The notes under the pieces are model-generated. The model was not told the origin of the DNA. It did no database searches and saw only the letters and a program-made list of their open reading frames with translations. Shown here one piece after another: positions 9,577-18,767 of a stretch of DNA of 64,000 nt; the stretch's first letter is position 1; every line of letters begins with the position of its first letter. A program made the translations under genes and the position numbers. Origin of the DNA: Trypanosoma brucei gambiense DAL972 (Eukaryota > Euglenozoa > Kinetoplastea > Trypanosomatida > Trypanosomatidae); NCBI RefSeq assembly GCF_000210295.1, contig NC_026736.1, positions 1,018,022-1,082,021 on the forward strand, written 5' to 3'.

Positions 9577-11364
9577 CTACTGCTGCGCTGCTCCGCCACT
9601 GTGTGAGCCCCCTTCATTTGGCTGCCCCGCATCCTCTGTAACAGGAGCAGCGACACCACTCATCTCATCAGCTGGTTCATTACACCTGTTCTGCTCAGCA
9701 TTAATGAAACGCGAAAATCTGAAGTGGACAATTGCTGCAGCGATTACTGCCACAATATTGACACCCATCAGTATGAGCATCTGGTTTTTGACACACGAAG
9801 GTTGCTTACACTCGGGTTTCGTACCAAGCTTCTCAGCCTCAGCATCGTACATACCACCGAACATGAAGAGGTTGAGCGCTATCGTTGACACAATTCCGGA
9901 GGAAAAGCCGAAGTTATAGTGCTTTCCCAAATCCTGTGAATACATTATACGAAACGCAAGCACAACACTTCCCCAACCTGCTCCGTTACCCAGCGACCCA
10001 AGGAAGAAAGGAAGGACCAGCGCGTTAGCGGGAAGCAACGCGAAGAGCAGGAAGGCGATGCACAACATCAGAGGGCAAAATGGGAGCGCAATTGTTGTGG
10101 GAAACGTTTTAAGCCCCTCTCGCTGCCGCCGTGTCAGCACCATATCCAGATATCCCATAGACATGCGACCAACAGCACTGCCAACAGATATCATGGTGAT
10201 ATACAGTGTTAGAGTGGAGCTTTTCTTCTCACCGTAACTTTTGCTCTCATAAATTTGTGCAGCGTTCATCTGCATGACGACCGCAGTACCCCACACGCCG
10301 AAGCATGTAAGCCACATGCACCAAAGATCCACGGTAAGCAAGTGCTGCCAGAAGGACCCACTGTACTGCGGCAATGGCTTCACCTCGTTCTTCGTTGTAG
10401 CCACCGCTGATTCGGTCACAACATCCTCCAGTGCCTCTCCAATTGTGTCCATATCCGTAGGGCGCACTGGAGTATATCGTCCAAGCCATTGAAACGGCAA
10501 CGCAACGACACAAAATGATGCCATCATCAGCACTGCAATAATCGAAAAGGCCAAATAGGCAGCCGGAGGAAGCTTTACATATCCGCCAATGAGTGATTGT
10601 GTGGTGAGAAACAACAGCAGGCTAAGGACGAGTCCCACAGCTGTCTTCATCCTTCTGGGAGGCGCAGGCTGGTTCATGTATAACTGAAGTGTCTGCTGTC
10701 GCTTCGTCCACTCCTCTTCACTTAGCCGTTGCTTCCGCCACGCACAAGGAAAGTACATGGGAAGCCGAATGAGAGCGAAAGCAATGAGTGACACGACCAC
10801 CAACTGTATGGCAACAAAGTACGCGAAACCCGAGTAGTTGTTTTTTTCCACATCATCAGATGTGGTATCCTTAAACCACCCGTTGAAGTAAGCCATTAGC
10901 ACCCCGGTACCGAGACCACCAATTGTCTTGGACACGAGCACAATGTAACCCCTGTCAAGTGGAAACTGAAGCATCAGTGGCATAACAGAACTTACATCCA
11001 AGATAGGAAATGCACAGTATACAAGGGCATTAAAAAAAGACAAAAGGCCGACGCCTGGACTCACTATCTTTCTGTCGAAGGTGAGACCAAAAAGCAGGAA
11101 GCCCAAGAATCCAAGGAAACCAGCAATTGGCAGGACCACCATCGGACCAGCGTAATCGAACAGGGCGCCGCTGGGAAAACTGAAATACATAATGCAATTG
11201 CCAACGGTACTGATAGTTGTAACTTCAGTTTGTGTTAGATTGAGTTTTTTCTTCAGGAATGGCGTGAAAATCGAAAAGCAGTATGCCTTTGAGACACCCA
11301 ACTCCGCATACATGCCTGACATCAGCATGCGCATACGGGCAAGGTCATCGACAAGGTAAACCAT
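9577..11364 (-). CDS. PT: Nodulin-like MFS permease, TbPT pyruvate transporter family (array gene 1 from left)
   Basis: 595 residues, ATG start, about 12 membrane segments. The N-terminal half has the nodulin-like MFS pattern (GALFDYAGPMVVLPIAGFLG, then GLGTGVLMAYFNGWFKD). The family matches the TbPT permeases of T. brucei, which export pyruvate, the end product of bloodstream-form glycolysis, and are related to plant nodulin-like proteins. In this copy residues about 18-65 (GVSKAYCFSIFTPFLKKKLN and following) and 100-127 (LLSFFNALVYCAFPILDVSS) differ strongly from genes 2, 3 and 5 but resemble gene 4. The C-terminal half is nearly identical in all copies. The tail ends in GQPNEGGSHSGGAAQQ. 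The 3' flank is type A. Which TbPT number this is cannot be settled here. Confidence 0.88.
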   Translation of the reverse strand: MVYLVDDLARMRMLMSGMYAELGVSKAYCFSIFTPFLKKKLNLTQTEVTTISTVGNCIMYFSFPSGALFDYAGPMVVLPIAGFLGFLGFLLFGLTFDRKIVSPGVGLLSFFNALVYCAFPILDVSSVMPLMLQFPLDRGYIVLVSKTIGGLGTGVLMAYFNGWFKDTTSDDVEKNNYSGFAYFVAIQLVVVSLIAFALIRLPMYFPCAWRKQRLSEEEWTKRQQTLQLYMNQPAPPRRMKTAVGLVLSLLLFLTTQSLIGGYVKLPPAAYLAFSIIAVLMMASFCVVALPFQWLGRYTPVRPTDMDTIGEALEDVVTESAVATTKNEVKPLPQYSGSFWQHLLTVDLWCMWLTCFGVWGTAVVMQMNAAQIYESKSYGEKKSSTLTLYITMISVGSAVGRMSMGYLDMVLTRRQREGLKTFPTTIALPFCPLMLCIAFLLFALLPANALVLPFFLGSLGNGAGWGSVVLAFRIMYSQDLGKHYNFGFSSGIVSTIALNLFMFGGMYDAEAEKLGTKPECKQPSCVKNQMLILMGVNIVAVIAAAIVHFRFSRFINAEQNRCNEPADEMSGVAAPVTEDAGQPNEGGSHSGGAAQQ

Positions 11365-11626
11365 AACTGCAGGGACTGCGGGCCGGTTTGTTCTGAGTGG
11401 AAGTGCACAAGTAGTAGCTCTATTTTACTCTTTGTGTGGAAACATTTGTCAGGTAAAGAAGAAAAATGAGTGATAAGAGTGTTAGAAAAAGAATCCATAG
11501 AGAGAGAGAGGTAAAGGGAAGCACTGATATGTATCACTGCCGTGTTGCAACGGCTTCGTGGCGGAAAAAACAAAGGTTTCGCAGCGAATGGGAAACTGAC
11601 CACGTAAAACCATTCAAATAGCGTTT
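11365..11626 (-). repeat. Array 5'-flank repeat, unit 2
   Basis: Upstream flank of the gene ending at 9577, near-identical to the other four units. It has the longest GA microsatellite (six extra bases near 11500-11511). Confidence 0.75.
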
Positions 11627-11871
11627 CTAAACTGTCGTGCAGAAAAGAATGAAGTAAAGGTAGGACCGTTGTAGGAAATATATATTTCGTGAATTTGTTA
11701 AAAGAAAAAAAAACAAAAAACGACAGAAGGCAACACTACTCATGATAATGAAGCCGATATTAAAAAAATAATGAAAAAAAAATAACGGAACAACGAAGTT
11801 TTGATTATAAAAGAAATCAAGCACAAAATATAACCCTACTGCACTCCCGTAATGTCACCGTGGTCGCCTGC
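11627..11871 (-). other. Unique 3' flank of array gene 2
   Basis: Downstream flank of the gene at 11872-13623. It is AT-rich with poly-A tracts and not shared with the type A flanks. A short stretch at its upstream edge (TCTAAACTGTCGTGCAG near 11625-11642) reappears at 13879-13895 fused to a type A flank, a sign of recombination between copies. No gene. Confidence 0.6.
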
Positions 11872-13623
11872 TTAACTTTCTTTTTCTGAATCCTCTGTAA
11901 CAGGAGCAGCGACACCACTCATCTCATCAGCTGGTTCATTACACCTGTTCTGCTCAGCATTAATGAAACGCGAAAATCTGAAGTGGACAATTGCTGCAGC
12001 GACCGCTGCCACAACATTGACACCCATCAGTATGAGCATCTGGTTTTTGACACACGAAGGTTGCTTACACTCGGGTTTCGTATCAAGCCTCTCAGCCTCA
12101 GCATCGTACATACCACCGAACATGAAAAGGTTGAGCGCTATCGTTGACACAATTCCGGAGGAAAAGCCGAAGTTATAGTGCTTTCCCAAATCCTGTGAAT
12201 ACATTATACGAAACGCAAGCACACCACTTCCCCAACCTGCTCCGTTACCCAAAGCCCCAAGGAAGAAAGGAAGGATCAGCGCGTTAGCGGGAAGCAACGC
12301 GAAGAGCAGGAAGGCGATGCACAACATCAGCGGGCAAAATGGGAGCGCAATTGTTGTGGGAAACGTTTTAAGCCCCTCTCGCTGCCGCCGTGTCAGCACC
12401 ATATCCAGATATCCCATAGACATGCGACCAACAGCACTGCCAACAGACATCATGGTGATATACAGTGTTAGAGTGGAGCTTTTCTTCTCACCGTAACTTT
12501 TGCTCTCATAAATTTGTGCAGCGTTCATCTGCATGACAGTTCCAGTACCCCACATACCAAAGCATGTAAGCCACATGCACCAAAGATCCACGGTGAGCAA
12601 GTGCTGCCAGAAGGACCCACTGTACTGCGGCAATGGCTTCACCTCGTTCTTCGTTGTAGCCACCGCTGATTCGGTACCAACATCCTCCAGTGCCTCTCCA
12701 ATTGTGTCCATATCCGTAGGACGCACTGGAGTATATCGTCCAAGCCATTGAAACGGCAACGCAACGACACAAAATGATGCCATCATCAGCACTGCAATAA
12801 TCGAAAAGGCCAAATAGGCAGCCGGAGGAAGCTTTACATATCCGCCAATGAGTGATTGTGTGGTGAGAAACAACAGCAGGCTAAGGACGAGTCCCACAGC
12901 TATCTTCATCCTTCTGGGAGGCGCAGGCTGGTTCATGTATAACTGAAGTGTCTGCTGTCGCTTCGTCCACTCCTCTTCACTTAGCCGTTGCTTCCGCCAC
13001 GCACAAGGAAAGTACATGGGCATGCGAGTTACGCTGAGAGCAATGAGTGATACGACCACCAACTGTATGGCAATGAAGTACGCGAAACCCGAGTAGTTGT
13101 TATTGCTCAAGTCATCGGATGTGGTATCCTTAAACCACCCGTTGAAGTAAGCCATTAGCACCCCGGTACCGAGACCACTGATTGTCTTGGACACGAGCAC
13201 AACATAACCCCTGTCAAGTGGAAACTGAAGCATCAGTGGCATAATCGTCGAAACATCCAACCACGGCGTCCCCAGATAAAGAATAGCATTAAAAGTGGAG
13301 AAGAGACCGACACTGGGGTTCGCTACCTTTCCATCGAAGGTGAGACCAAAAAGCAGGAAGCCCAAGAATCCAAGGAAACCAGCAATTGGCAGGACCACCA
13401 TCGGACCAGCGTAATCGAACAGGGCACCACCAATAAAACTGCAGTAACCGATGCAATTACCAACGGTACTGATAGTTGTAATGTCACTCTGTGAAAGACG
13501 ATATTTCTCCCGCAGATGTGCCGCAAAAACAGAGAATCCGTAAGTCGATGATACAACAAGACCAGCATAAACTCCTGCCATCAGCATGCGTACTCGCGCA
13601 AGGTCATCGACAAGGTAAACCAT
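11872..13623 (-). CDS. PT: Nodulin-like MFS permease, TbPT family (array gene 2)
   Basis: 583 residues, ATG start, about 12 membrane segments. The first 65 residues follow a different version from gene 1 (GLVVSSTYGFSVFAAHLREK), and the second variable block reads SVGLFSTFNAILYLGTPWLD. Both blocks are shared closely with gene 3. The C-terminal half is nearly identical to the other copies, including the cytosolic loop RKQRLSEEEWTKRQQTLQLY and the short Cys-containing loop KPECKQPSC. The tail is shorter than in genes 1, 3 and 5 and ends EDSEKES, because this copy has a different 3' end and 3' flank. Its N-terminal coding sequence matches the 8912-9046 stub up to about codon 37. Function as for the family: proton-linked or facilitated pyruvate movement across the plasma membrane is expected, not shown by sequence. 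Confidence 0.87.
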   Translation of the reverse strand: MVYLVDDLARVRMLMAGVYAGLVVSSTYGFSVFAAHLREKYRLSQSDITTISTVGNCIGYCSFIGGALFDYAGPMVVLPIAGFLGFLGFLLFGLTFDGKVANPSVGLFSTFNAILYLGTPWLDVSTIMPLMLQFPLDRGYVVLVSKTISGLGTGVLMAYFNGWFKDTTSDDLSNNNYSGFAYFIAIQLVVVSLIALSVTRMPMYFPCAWRKQRLSEEEWTKRQQTLQLYMNQPAPPRRMKIAVGLVLSLLLFLTTQSLIGGYVKLPPAAYLAFSIIAVLMMASFCVVALPFQWLGRYTPVRPTDMDTIGEALEDVGTESAVATTKNEVKPLPQYSGSFWQHLLTVDLWCMWLTCFGMWGTGTVMQMNAAQIYESKSYGEKKSSTLTLYITMMSVGSAVGRMSMGYLDMVLTRRQREGLKTFPTTIALPFCPLMLCIAFLLFALLPANALILPFFLGALGNGAGWGSGVLAFRIMYSQDLGKHYNFGFSSGIVSTIALNLFMFGGMYDAEAERLDTKPECKQPSCVKNQMLILMGVNVVAAVAAAIVHFRFSRFINAEQNRCNEPADEMSGVAAPVTEDSEKES

Positions 13624-13879
13624 AACTGCAGGGACTGCGGGTCGGTTTGTTCTGAGTGGAAGTGCACAAGTAGTAGCTCTATTTTACTCTTTGTGTGGAA
13701 ACATTTGTCAGGTAAAGAAGAAAAATGAGTAATAAGAGTGTTAGAAAAGGAATCCATAAAGAGGTAAAGGGAAGCACTGATATGTATCACTGCCGTGTTG
13801 CAACGGCTTCGTGACGGAAAAAACAAAGGTTTCGCAGAGACTGGGAAACTGACCACGTAAAATCATTCAAATAGCGTTT
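13624..13879 (-). repeat. Array 5'-flank repeat, unit 3
   Basis: Upstream flank of the gene at 11872-13623, near-identical to the other units. Confidence 0.75.
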
Positions 13880-13911
13880 CTAAACTGTCGTGCAGTAAAG
13901 AATAAAGTAAA

Positions 13912-14171
13912 GGAAGAGCGAAACGTGGCTGCCTGTTCACACGAACAAAACACTCTAAGGTAAAACAAAATCCACCCATCAACCACTAAGAGTGATCAAA
14001 TGGCACACCCTCTTGCTTGCAAGAAGCAACACAATGTGGGAGTGAGGAGCAATTATTATATTGATTAGTAGTCACATCAAGGATAAATTCAACGTAACAA
14101 GATTTATGAGATAGAGGCAAATGCATATTTTCAATTTAGAGTTCAGGTACGGCAACAGCTGTAAAACAACC
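13912..14171 (-). repeat. Array 3'-flank repeat type A, unit 2
   Basis: Same block as 9320-9576 and 18508-18767, with a 3-bp TAG duplication near 14069. Its junction with the 5'-flank repeat (13879-13911) differs from the other two type A units and resembles the flank of gene 2, indicating a hybrid junction. Confidence 0.8.
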
Positions 14172-15959
14172 CTACTGCTGCGCTGCTCCGCCACTGTGTG
14201 AGCCCCCTTCATTTGGCTGCCCCGCATCCTCTGTAACAGGAGCAGCGACACCACTCATCTCATCAGCTGGTTCATTACACCTGTTCTGCTCAGCATTAAT
14301 GAAACGCGAAAATCTGAAGTGGACAATCGCTGCAGCGATTACTGCCACAATATTGGCACCCATCAGTATGAGCATCTGGTTTTTGACACACGAAGGGTTT
14401 TTACACTCGGGTTTCGTATCAAGCCTCTCAGCCTCAGCATCGTACATACCACCGAACATGAAGAGGTTGAGCGCTATTGTCGCTGCGACACCGGAGGAAA
14501 AGCCGAAGTTATAGTGCTTTCCCAAATCCTGTGAATACATTATACGAAACGCAAGCACACCACTTCCCCAACCTGCTCCGTTGCCCAAAGCCCCAAGGAA
14601 GAAAGGAAGGATCAGCGCGTTAGCGGGAAGCAACGCGAAGAGCAGGAAGGCGATGCACAACATCAGAGGGCAAAATGGGAGCGCAATTGTTGTGGGAAAC
14701 GTTTTAAGCCCCTCTCGCTGCCGCCGTGTCAGCACCATATCCAGATATCCCATAGACATGCGGCCAACAGCACTGCCAACAGACATCATGGTGATATACA
14801 GTGTTAGAGTGGAGCTTTTCTTCTCACCGTAACTTTTGCTCTCATAAATTTGTGCAGCGTTCATCTGCATGACAGTTCCAGTACCCCACATACCAAAGCA
14901 TGTAAGCCACATGCACCAAAGATCCACGGTAAGCAAGTGCTGCCAGAAGGACCCACTGTACTGCGGCAATGGCTTCACCTCGTTCTTCGTTGTAGCCACC
15001 GCTGATTCGGTACCAACATCCTCCAGTGCCTCTCCAATTGTGTCCATATCCGTAGGGCGCACTGGAGTATATCGTCCAAGCCATTGAAACGGCAACGCAA
15101 CGACACAAAATGATGCCATCATCAGCACTGCAATAATCGAAAAGGCCAAATAGGCAGCCGGAGGAAGCTTTACATATCCGCCAATGAGTGATTGTGTGGT
15201 GAGAAACAACAGCAGGCTAAGGACGAGTCCCACAGCTATCTTCATCCTTCTGGGAGGCGCAGGCTGGTTCATGTATAACTGAAGTGTCTGCTGTCGCTTC
15301 GTCCACTCCTCTTCACTTAGCCGTTGCTTCCGCCACGCACAAGGAAAATACATGGGCATGCGAGTTACGCTGAGAGCAATGAGTGACACGACCACCAACT
15401 GTATGGCAATGAAGTACGCGAAACCCGAGTAGTTGTTATTGCTCAAGTCATCGGATGTGGTATCCTTAAACCACCCGTTGAAGTAAGCCATTAGCACCCC
15501 GGTACCGAGACCACTGATTGTCTTGGACACGAGCACAACATAACCCCTGTCAAGTGGAAACTGAAGCATCAGTGGCATAATCGTCGAAACATCCAACCAC
15601 GGCGTCCCCAGATAAAGAATAGCGTTAAAAGTGGAGAAGAGACCGACACTGGGGTTCGCTATCTTTCCATCGAAGGTGAGACCAAAAAGCAGGAAGCCCA
15701 AGAATCCAAGGAAACCAGCAATTGGCAGGACCACCATCGGACCAGCGTAATCGAACAGGGCACCACCAATAAAACTGCAGTAACCGATGCAATTACCAAC
15801 GGTACTGACAGTTGTAATTTCACTCTGTGAAAGACGATATTGCTTGCGCATGTAGACGGAAAAAAGGGAGAATCCGTAAGTCGATGATACAACAAGACCA
15901 GCATAAACTCCTGCCATCAGCATGCGTACTCGCGCAAGGTCATCGACAAGGTAAACCAT
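14172..15959 (-). CDS. PT: Nodulin-like MFS permease, TbPT family (array gene 3)
   Basis: 595 residues, ATG start. The N-terminal variable blocks are of the gene 2 type (GLVVSSTYGFSLFSVYMRKQ in block one; block two is the same as gene 2). The C-terminal end is of the gene 5 type: GVAATIALNLFMFGG, the loop KPECKNPSC, and the tail GQPNEGGSHSGGAAQQ. The gene is thus a visible mosaic of two neighbours. Residues about 31-47 are private to this copy. The 3' flank is type A. Role as for the family. Confidence 0.87.
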   Translation of the reverse strand: MVYLVDDLARVRMLMAGVYAGLVVSSTYGFSLFSVYMRKQYRLSQSEITTVSTVGNCIGYCSFIGGALFDYAGPMVVLPIAGFLGFLGFLLFGLTFDGKIANPSVGLFSTFNAILYLGTPWLDVSTIMPLMLQFPLDRGYVVLVSKTISGLGTGVLMAYFNGWFKDTTSDDLSNNNYSGFAYFIAIQLVVVSLIALSVTRMPMYFPCAWRKQRLSEEEWTKRQQTLQLYMNQPAPPRRMKIAVGLVLSLLLFLTTQSLIGGYVKLPPAAYLAFSIIAVLMMASFCVVALPFQWLGRYTPVRPTDMDTIGEALEDVGTESAVATTKNEVKPLPQYSGSFWQHLLTVDLWCMWLTCFGMWGTGTVMQMNAAQIYESKSYGEKKSSTLTLYITMMSVGSAVGRMSMGYLDMVLTRRQREGLKTFPTTIALPFCPLMLCIAFLLFALLPANALILPFFLGALGNGAGWGSGVLAFRIMYSQDLGKHYNFGFSSGVAATIALNLFMFGGMYDAEAERLDTKPECKNPSCVKNQMLILMGANIVAVIAAAIVHFRFSRFINAEQNRCNEPADEMSGVAAPVTEDAGQPNEGGSHSGGAAQQ

Positions 15960-16214
15960 AACTGCAGGGACTGCGGGTCGGTTTGTTCTGAGTGGAAGTG
16001 CGCAAGTAGTAGCTCTATTTTACTCTTTGTGTGGAAACATTTGTCAGGTAAAGAAGAAAAATGAGTGATAAGAGTGTTAGAAAAGGAATCCATAGAGAGG
16101 TAAAGGGAAGCACTGATATGTATCACTGCCGTGTTGCAACGGCTTCGTGACGGAAAAAACAAAGGTTTCGCAGCAAATGGGAAACTGACCACGTAAAATC
16201 ATTCAAATAGCGTT
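15960..16214 (-). repeat. Array 5'-flank repeat, unit 4
   Basis: Upstream flank of the gene at 14172-15959, near-identical to the other units. Confidence 0.75.
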
Positions 16215-16472
16215 TTATTTTTACCACAAGGTGGAAGAGAGAAAAGTAGAGTTAGGCAAAAAAAAAACGTTCGAAGACAAAAAGAATAGTAGCCCACTAA
16301 TCACTGAGAGTGGATATACAACATACTTTTAATACTAAAAAGATATTTAAAAACTTATTACTTGAATCGGGCCGCACCCTCACGGAGAAACAACAACCAC
16401 ATCTAACAGAAAAGAAAACATACTATGGAAATATGCAAAAAATACTACTTCGTTTTTCTTAACCCCCAAAAT
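16215..16472 (-). other. Unique 3' flank of array gene 4
   Basis: Downstream flank of the gene at 16473-18230, AT-rich. After a short shared stretch (TTATTTTTACCACAAGGTGG) it is unlike both the type A flanks and the flank of gene 2. No gene. Confidence 0.6.
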
Positions 16473-18230
16473 TTATTGCTTCTTTCCTGAATGTCCACCG
16501 CTAGTAACAGGAGCAGCGACACCACTCATCTCATCAGCTGGTTCATTACACCTGTTCTGCTCAGCATTAATGAAACGGGAAAATCTGAAGTGGACAATCG
16601 CTGCAGCGATTACTGCCACAATATTGGCACCCATCAGTATGAGCATCTGGTTTTTGACACACGAAGGTTGCTTACACTCGGGTTTCGTATCAAGCTTCTC
16701 AGCCTCAGCATCGTACATACCACCGAACATGAAGCGGTTGAGCGCTATTGTCGCTGCGACACCGGAGGAAAAGCCGAAGTGGTAGTGCTTTCCCAAATCC
16801 TGTGAATACATTATACGAAACGCAAGCACAACACTTCCCCAACCTGCTCCGTTACCCAGCGACCCAAGGAAGAAAGGAAGGACCAGCGCGTTAGCGGGAA
16901 GCAACGCGAAGAGCAGGAAGGCGATGCACAACATCAGAGGGCAAAATGGGAGCGCAATTGTTGTGGGAAACGTTTTAAGCCCCTCTCGCTGCCGCCGTGT
17001 CAGCACCATATCCAGATATCCCATAGACATGCGACCAACAGCACTGCCAACAGACATCATGGTGATATACAGTGTTAGAGTGGAGCTTTTCTTCTCACCG
17101 TAACTTTTGCTCTCATAAATTTGTGCAGCGTTCATCTGCATGACGACCGCAGTACCCCACACGCCGAAGCATGTAAGCCACATGCACCAAAGATCCACGG
17201 TAAGCAAGTGCTGCCAGAAGGACCCACTGTACTGCGGCAATGGCTTCACCTCGTTCTTCGTTGTAGCCACCGCTGATTCGGTCACAACATCCTCCAGTGC
17301 CTCTCCAATTGTGTCCATATCCGTAGGGCGCACTGGAGTATATCGTCCAAGCCATTGAAACGGCAACGCAACGACACAAAATGATGCCATCATCAGCACT
17401 GCAATAATCGAAAAGGCCAAATAGGCAGCCGGAGGAAGCTTTACATATCCGCCAATGAGTGATTGTGTGGTGAGAAACAACAGCAGGCTAAGGACGAGTC
17501 CCACAGCTATCTTCATCCTTCTGGGAGGCGCAGGCTGGTTCATGTATAACTGAAGTGTCTGCTGTCGCTTCGTCCACTCCTCTTCACTTAGCCGTTGCTT
17601 CCGCCACGCACAAGGAAAGTACATGGGCATGCGAGTTACGCTGAGAGCAATGAGTGATACGACCACCAACTGTATGGCAACAAAGTACGCGAAACCCGAG
17701 TAGTTGTTTTTTTCCACATCATCGGATGTGGTATCCTTAAACCACCCGTTGAAGTAAGCCATTAGCACCCCGGTACCGAGACCACCAATTGTCTTGGACA
17801 CGAGCACAATGTAACCCCTGTCAAGTGGAAACTGAAGCATCAGTGGCATAATCGTCGAAACATCTAACCAAGAAAATGTGCAATTTACGAGAGCATTGTA
17901 AAAGCAAAAGAGACCGACACTGGGGTTCGCTATCTTTCCATCGAAGGTGAGACCAAAAAGCAGGAAGCCCAAGAATCCAAGGAAACCAGCAATTGGCAGG
18001 ACCACCATCGGACCAGCGTAATCGAACAGGGCACCACCAGGGAAACTGAAGTACAGCATGCAGGTTCCAACGGTACTGATAGTTGTTATGTCTCCCTGTG
18101 TCATATTAAATTTGCTCCTTAAGAATGGCGTGAAAATCGAAAAGCAGTATGCCTTTGAGACACCCAATCCAGCATAAACTCCTGCCATCAGCATCCGCAT
18201 ACGCGCAAGGTCATCGACAAGGTAAACCAT
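16473..18230 (-). CDS. PT: Nodulin-like MFS permease, TbPT family (array gene 4)
   Basis: 585 residues, ATG start. Variable block one is of the gene 1 type (GVSKAYCFSIFTPFLRSKFN); block two is private (GLFCFYNALVNCTFSWLDVS). Late in the protein two substitutions set it apart from all other copies: HYHFGFSSG instead of HYNFGFSSG, and ALNRFMFGG instead of ALNLFMFGG. The second puts an Arg (codon 16734-16736) into a membrane helix that is otherwise invariant. The tail is short and different (VTSGGHSGKKQ). The 3' flank is unique. It may be a functionally altered or weakened copy; the reading frame itself is intact. Confidence 0.86.
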   Translation of the reverse strand: MVYLVDDLARMRMLMAGVYAGLGVSKAYCFSIFTPFLRSKFNMTQGDITTISTVGTCMLYFSFPGGALFDYAGPMVVLPIAGFLGFLGFLLFGLTFDGKIANPSVGLFCFYNALVNCTFSWLDVSTIMPLMLQFPLDRGYIVLVSKTIGGLGTGVLMAYFNGWFKDTTSDDVEKNNYSGFAYFVAIQLVVVSLIALSVTRMPMYFPCAWRKQRLSEEEWTKRQQTLQLYMNQPAPPRRMKIAVGLVLSLLLFLTTQSLIGGYVKLPPAAYLAFSIIAVLMMASFCVVALPFQWLGRYTPVRPTDMDTIGEALEDVVTESAVATTKNEVKPLPQYSGSFWQHLLTVDLWCMWLTCFGVWGTAVVMQMNAAQIYESKSYGEKKSSTLTLYITMMSVGSAVGRMSMGYLDMVLTRRQREGLKTFPTTIALPFCPLMLCIAFLLFALLPANALVLPFFLGSLGNGAGWGSVVLAFRIMYSQDLGKHYHFGFSSGVAATIALNRFMFGGMYDAEAEKLDTKPECKQPSCVKNQMLILMGANIVAVIAAAIVHFRFSRFINAEQNRCNEPADEMSGVAAPVTSGGHSGKKQ

Positions 18231-18490
18231 AACTGCAGGGACTGCGGGTCGGTTTGTTCTGAGTGGAAGTGCGCAAGTAGTAGCTCTATTTTACTCTTTG
18301 TGTGGAAACATTTGTCAGGTAAAGAAGAAAAATGAGTAATAAGAGTGTTAGAAAAGGAATCCATAGAGAGAGAGGTAAAGGGAAGCACTGATATGTATCA
18401 CTGCCGTGTTGCAACGGCTTCGTGACGGAAAAAACAAAGGTTTCGCAGCAAATGGGAAACTGACCACGTAAAATCATTCAAATAGCGTTT
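18231..18490 (-). repeat. Array 5'-flank repeat, unit 5
   Basis: Upstream flank of the gene at 16473-18230, near-identical to the other units, with four extra bases in the GA microsatellite. Confidence 0.75.
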
Positions 18491-18507
18491 TATTTTTACC
18501 ACAAGGT

Positions 18508-18767
18508 GGAAGAGCGAAACGTGGCTGCCTGCTCACACGAACAAAACACTCTAAGGTAAAACAAAATCCACCCATCAACCACTAAGAGTGATCAAATGGC
18601 ACACCCTCTTGCTTGCAAGAAGCAACACAATGTGGGAGTGAGGAGCAATTATTATATTGATTAGTAGTCACATCAAGGATAAATTCAACGTAACAAGATT
18701 TATGAGATAGAGGCAAATGCATATTTTCAATTTAGAGTTCAGGTACGGCAACAGCTGTAAAACAACC
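18508..18767 (-). repeat. Array 3'-flank repeat type A, unit 3
   Basis: 3' flank of array gene 5, near-identical to 9320-9576 and 13912-14171. Confidence 0.8.
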
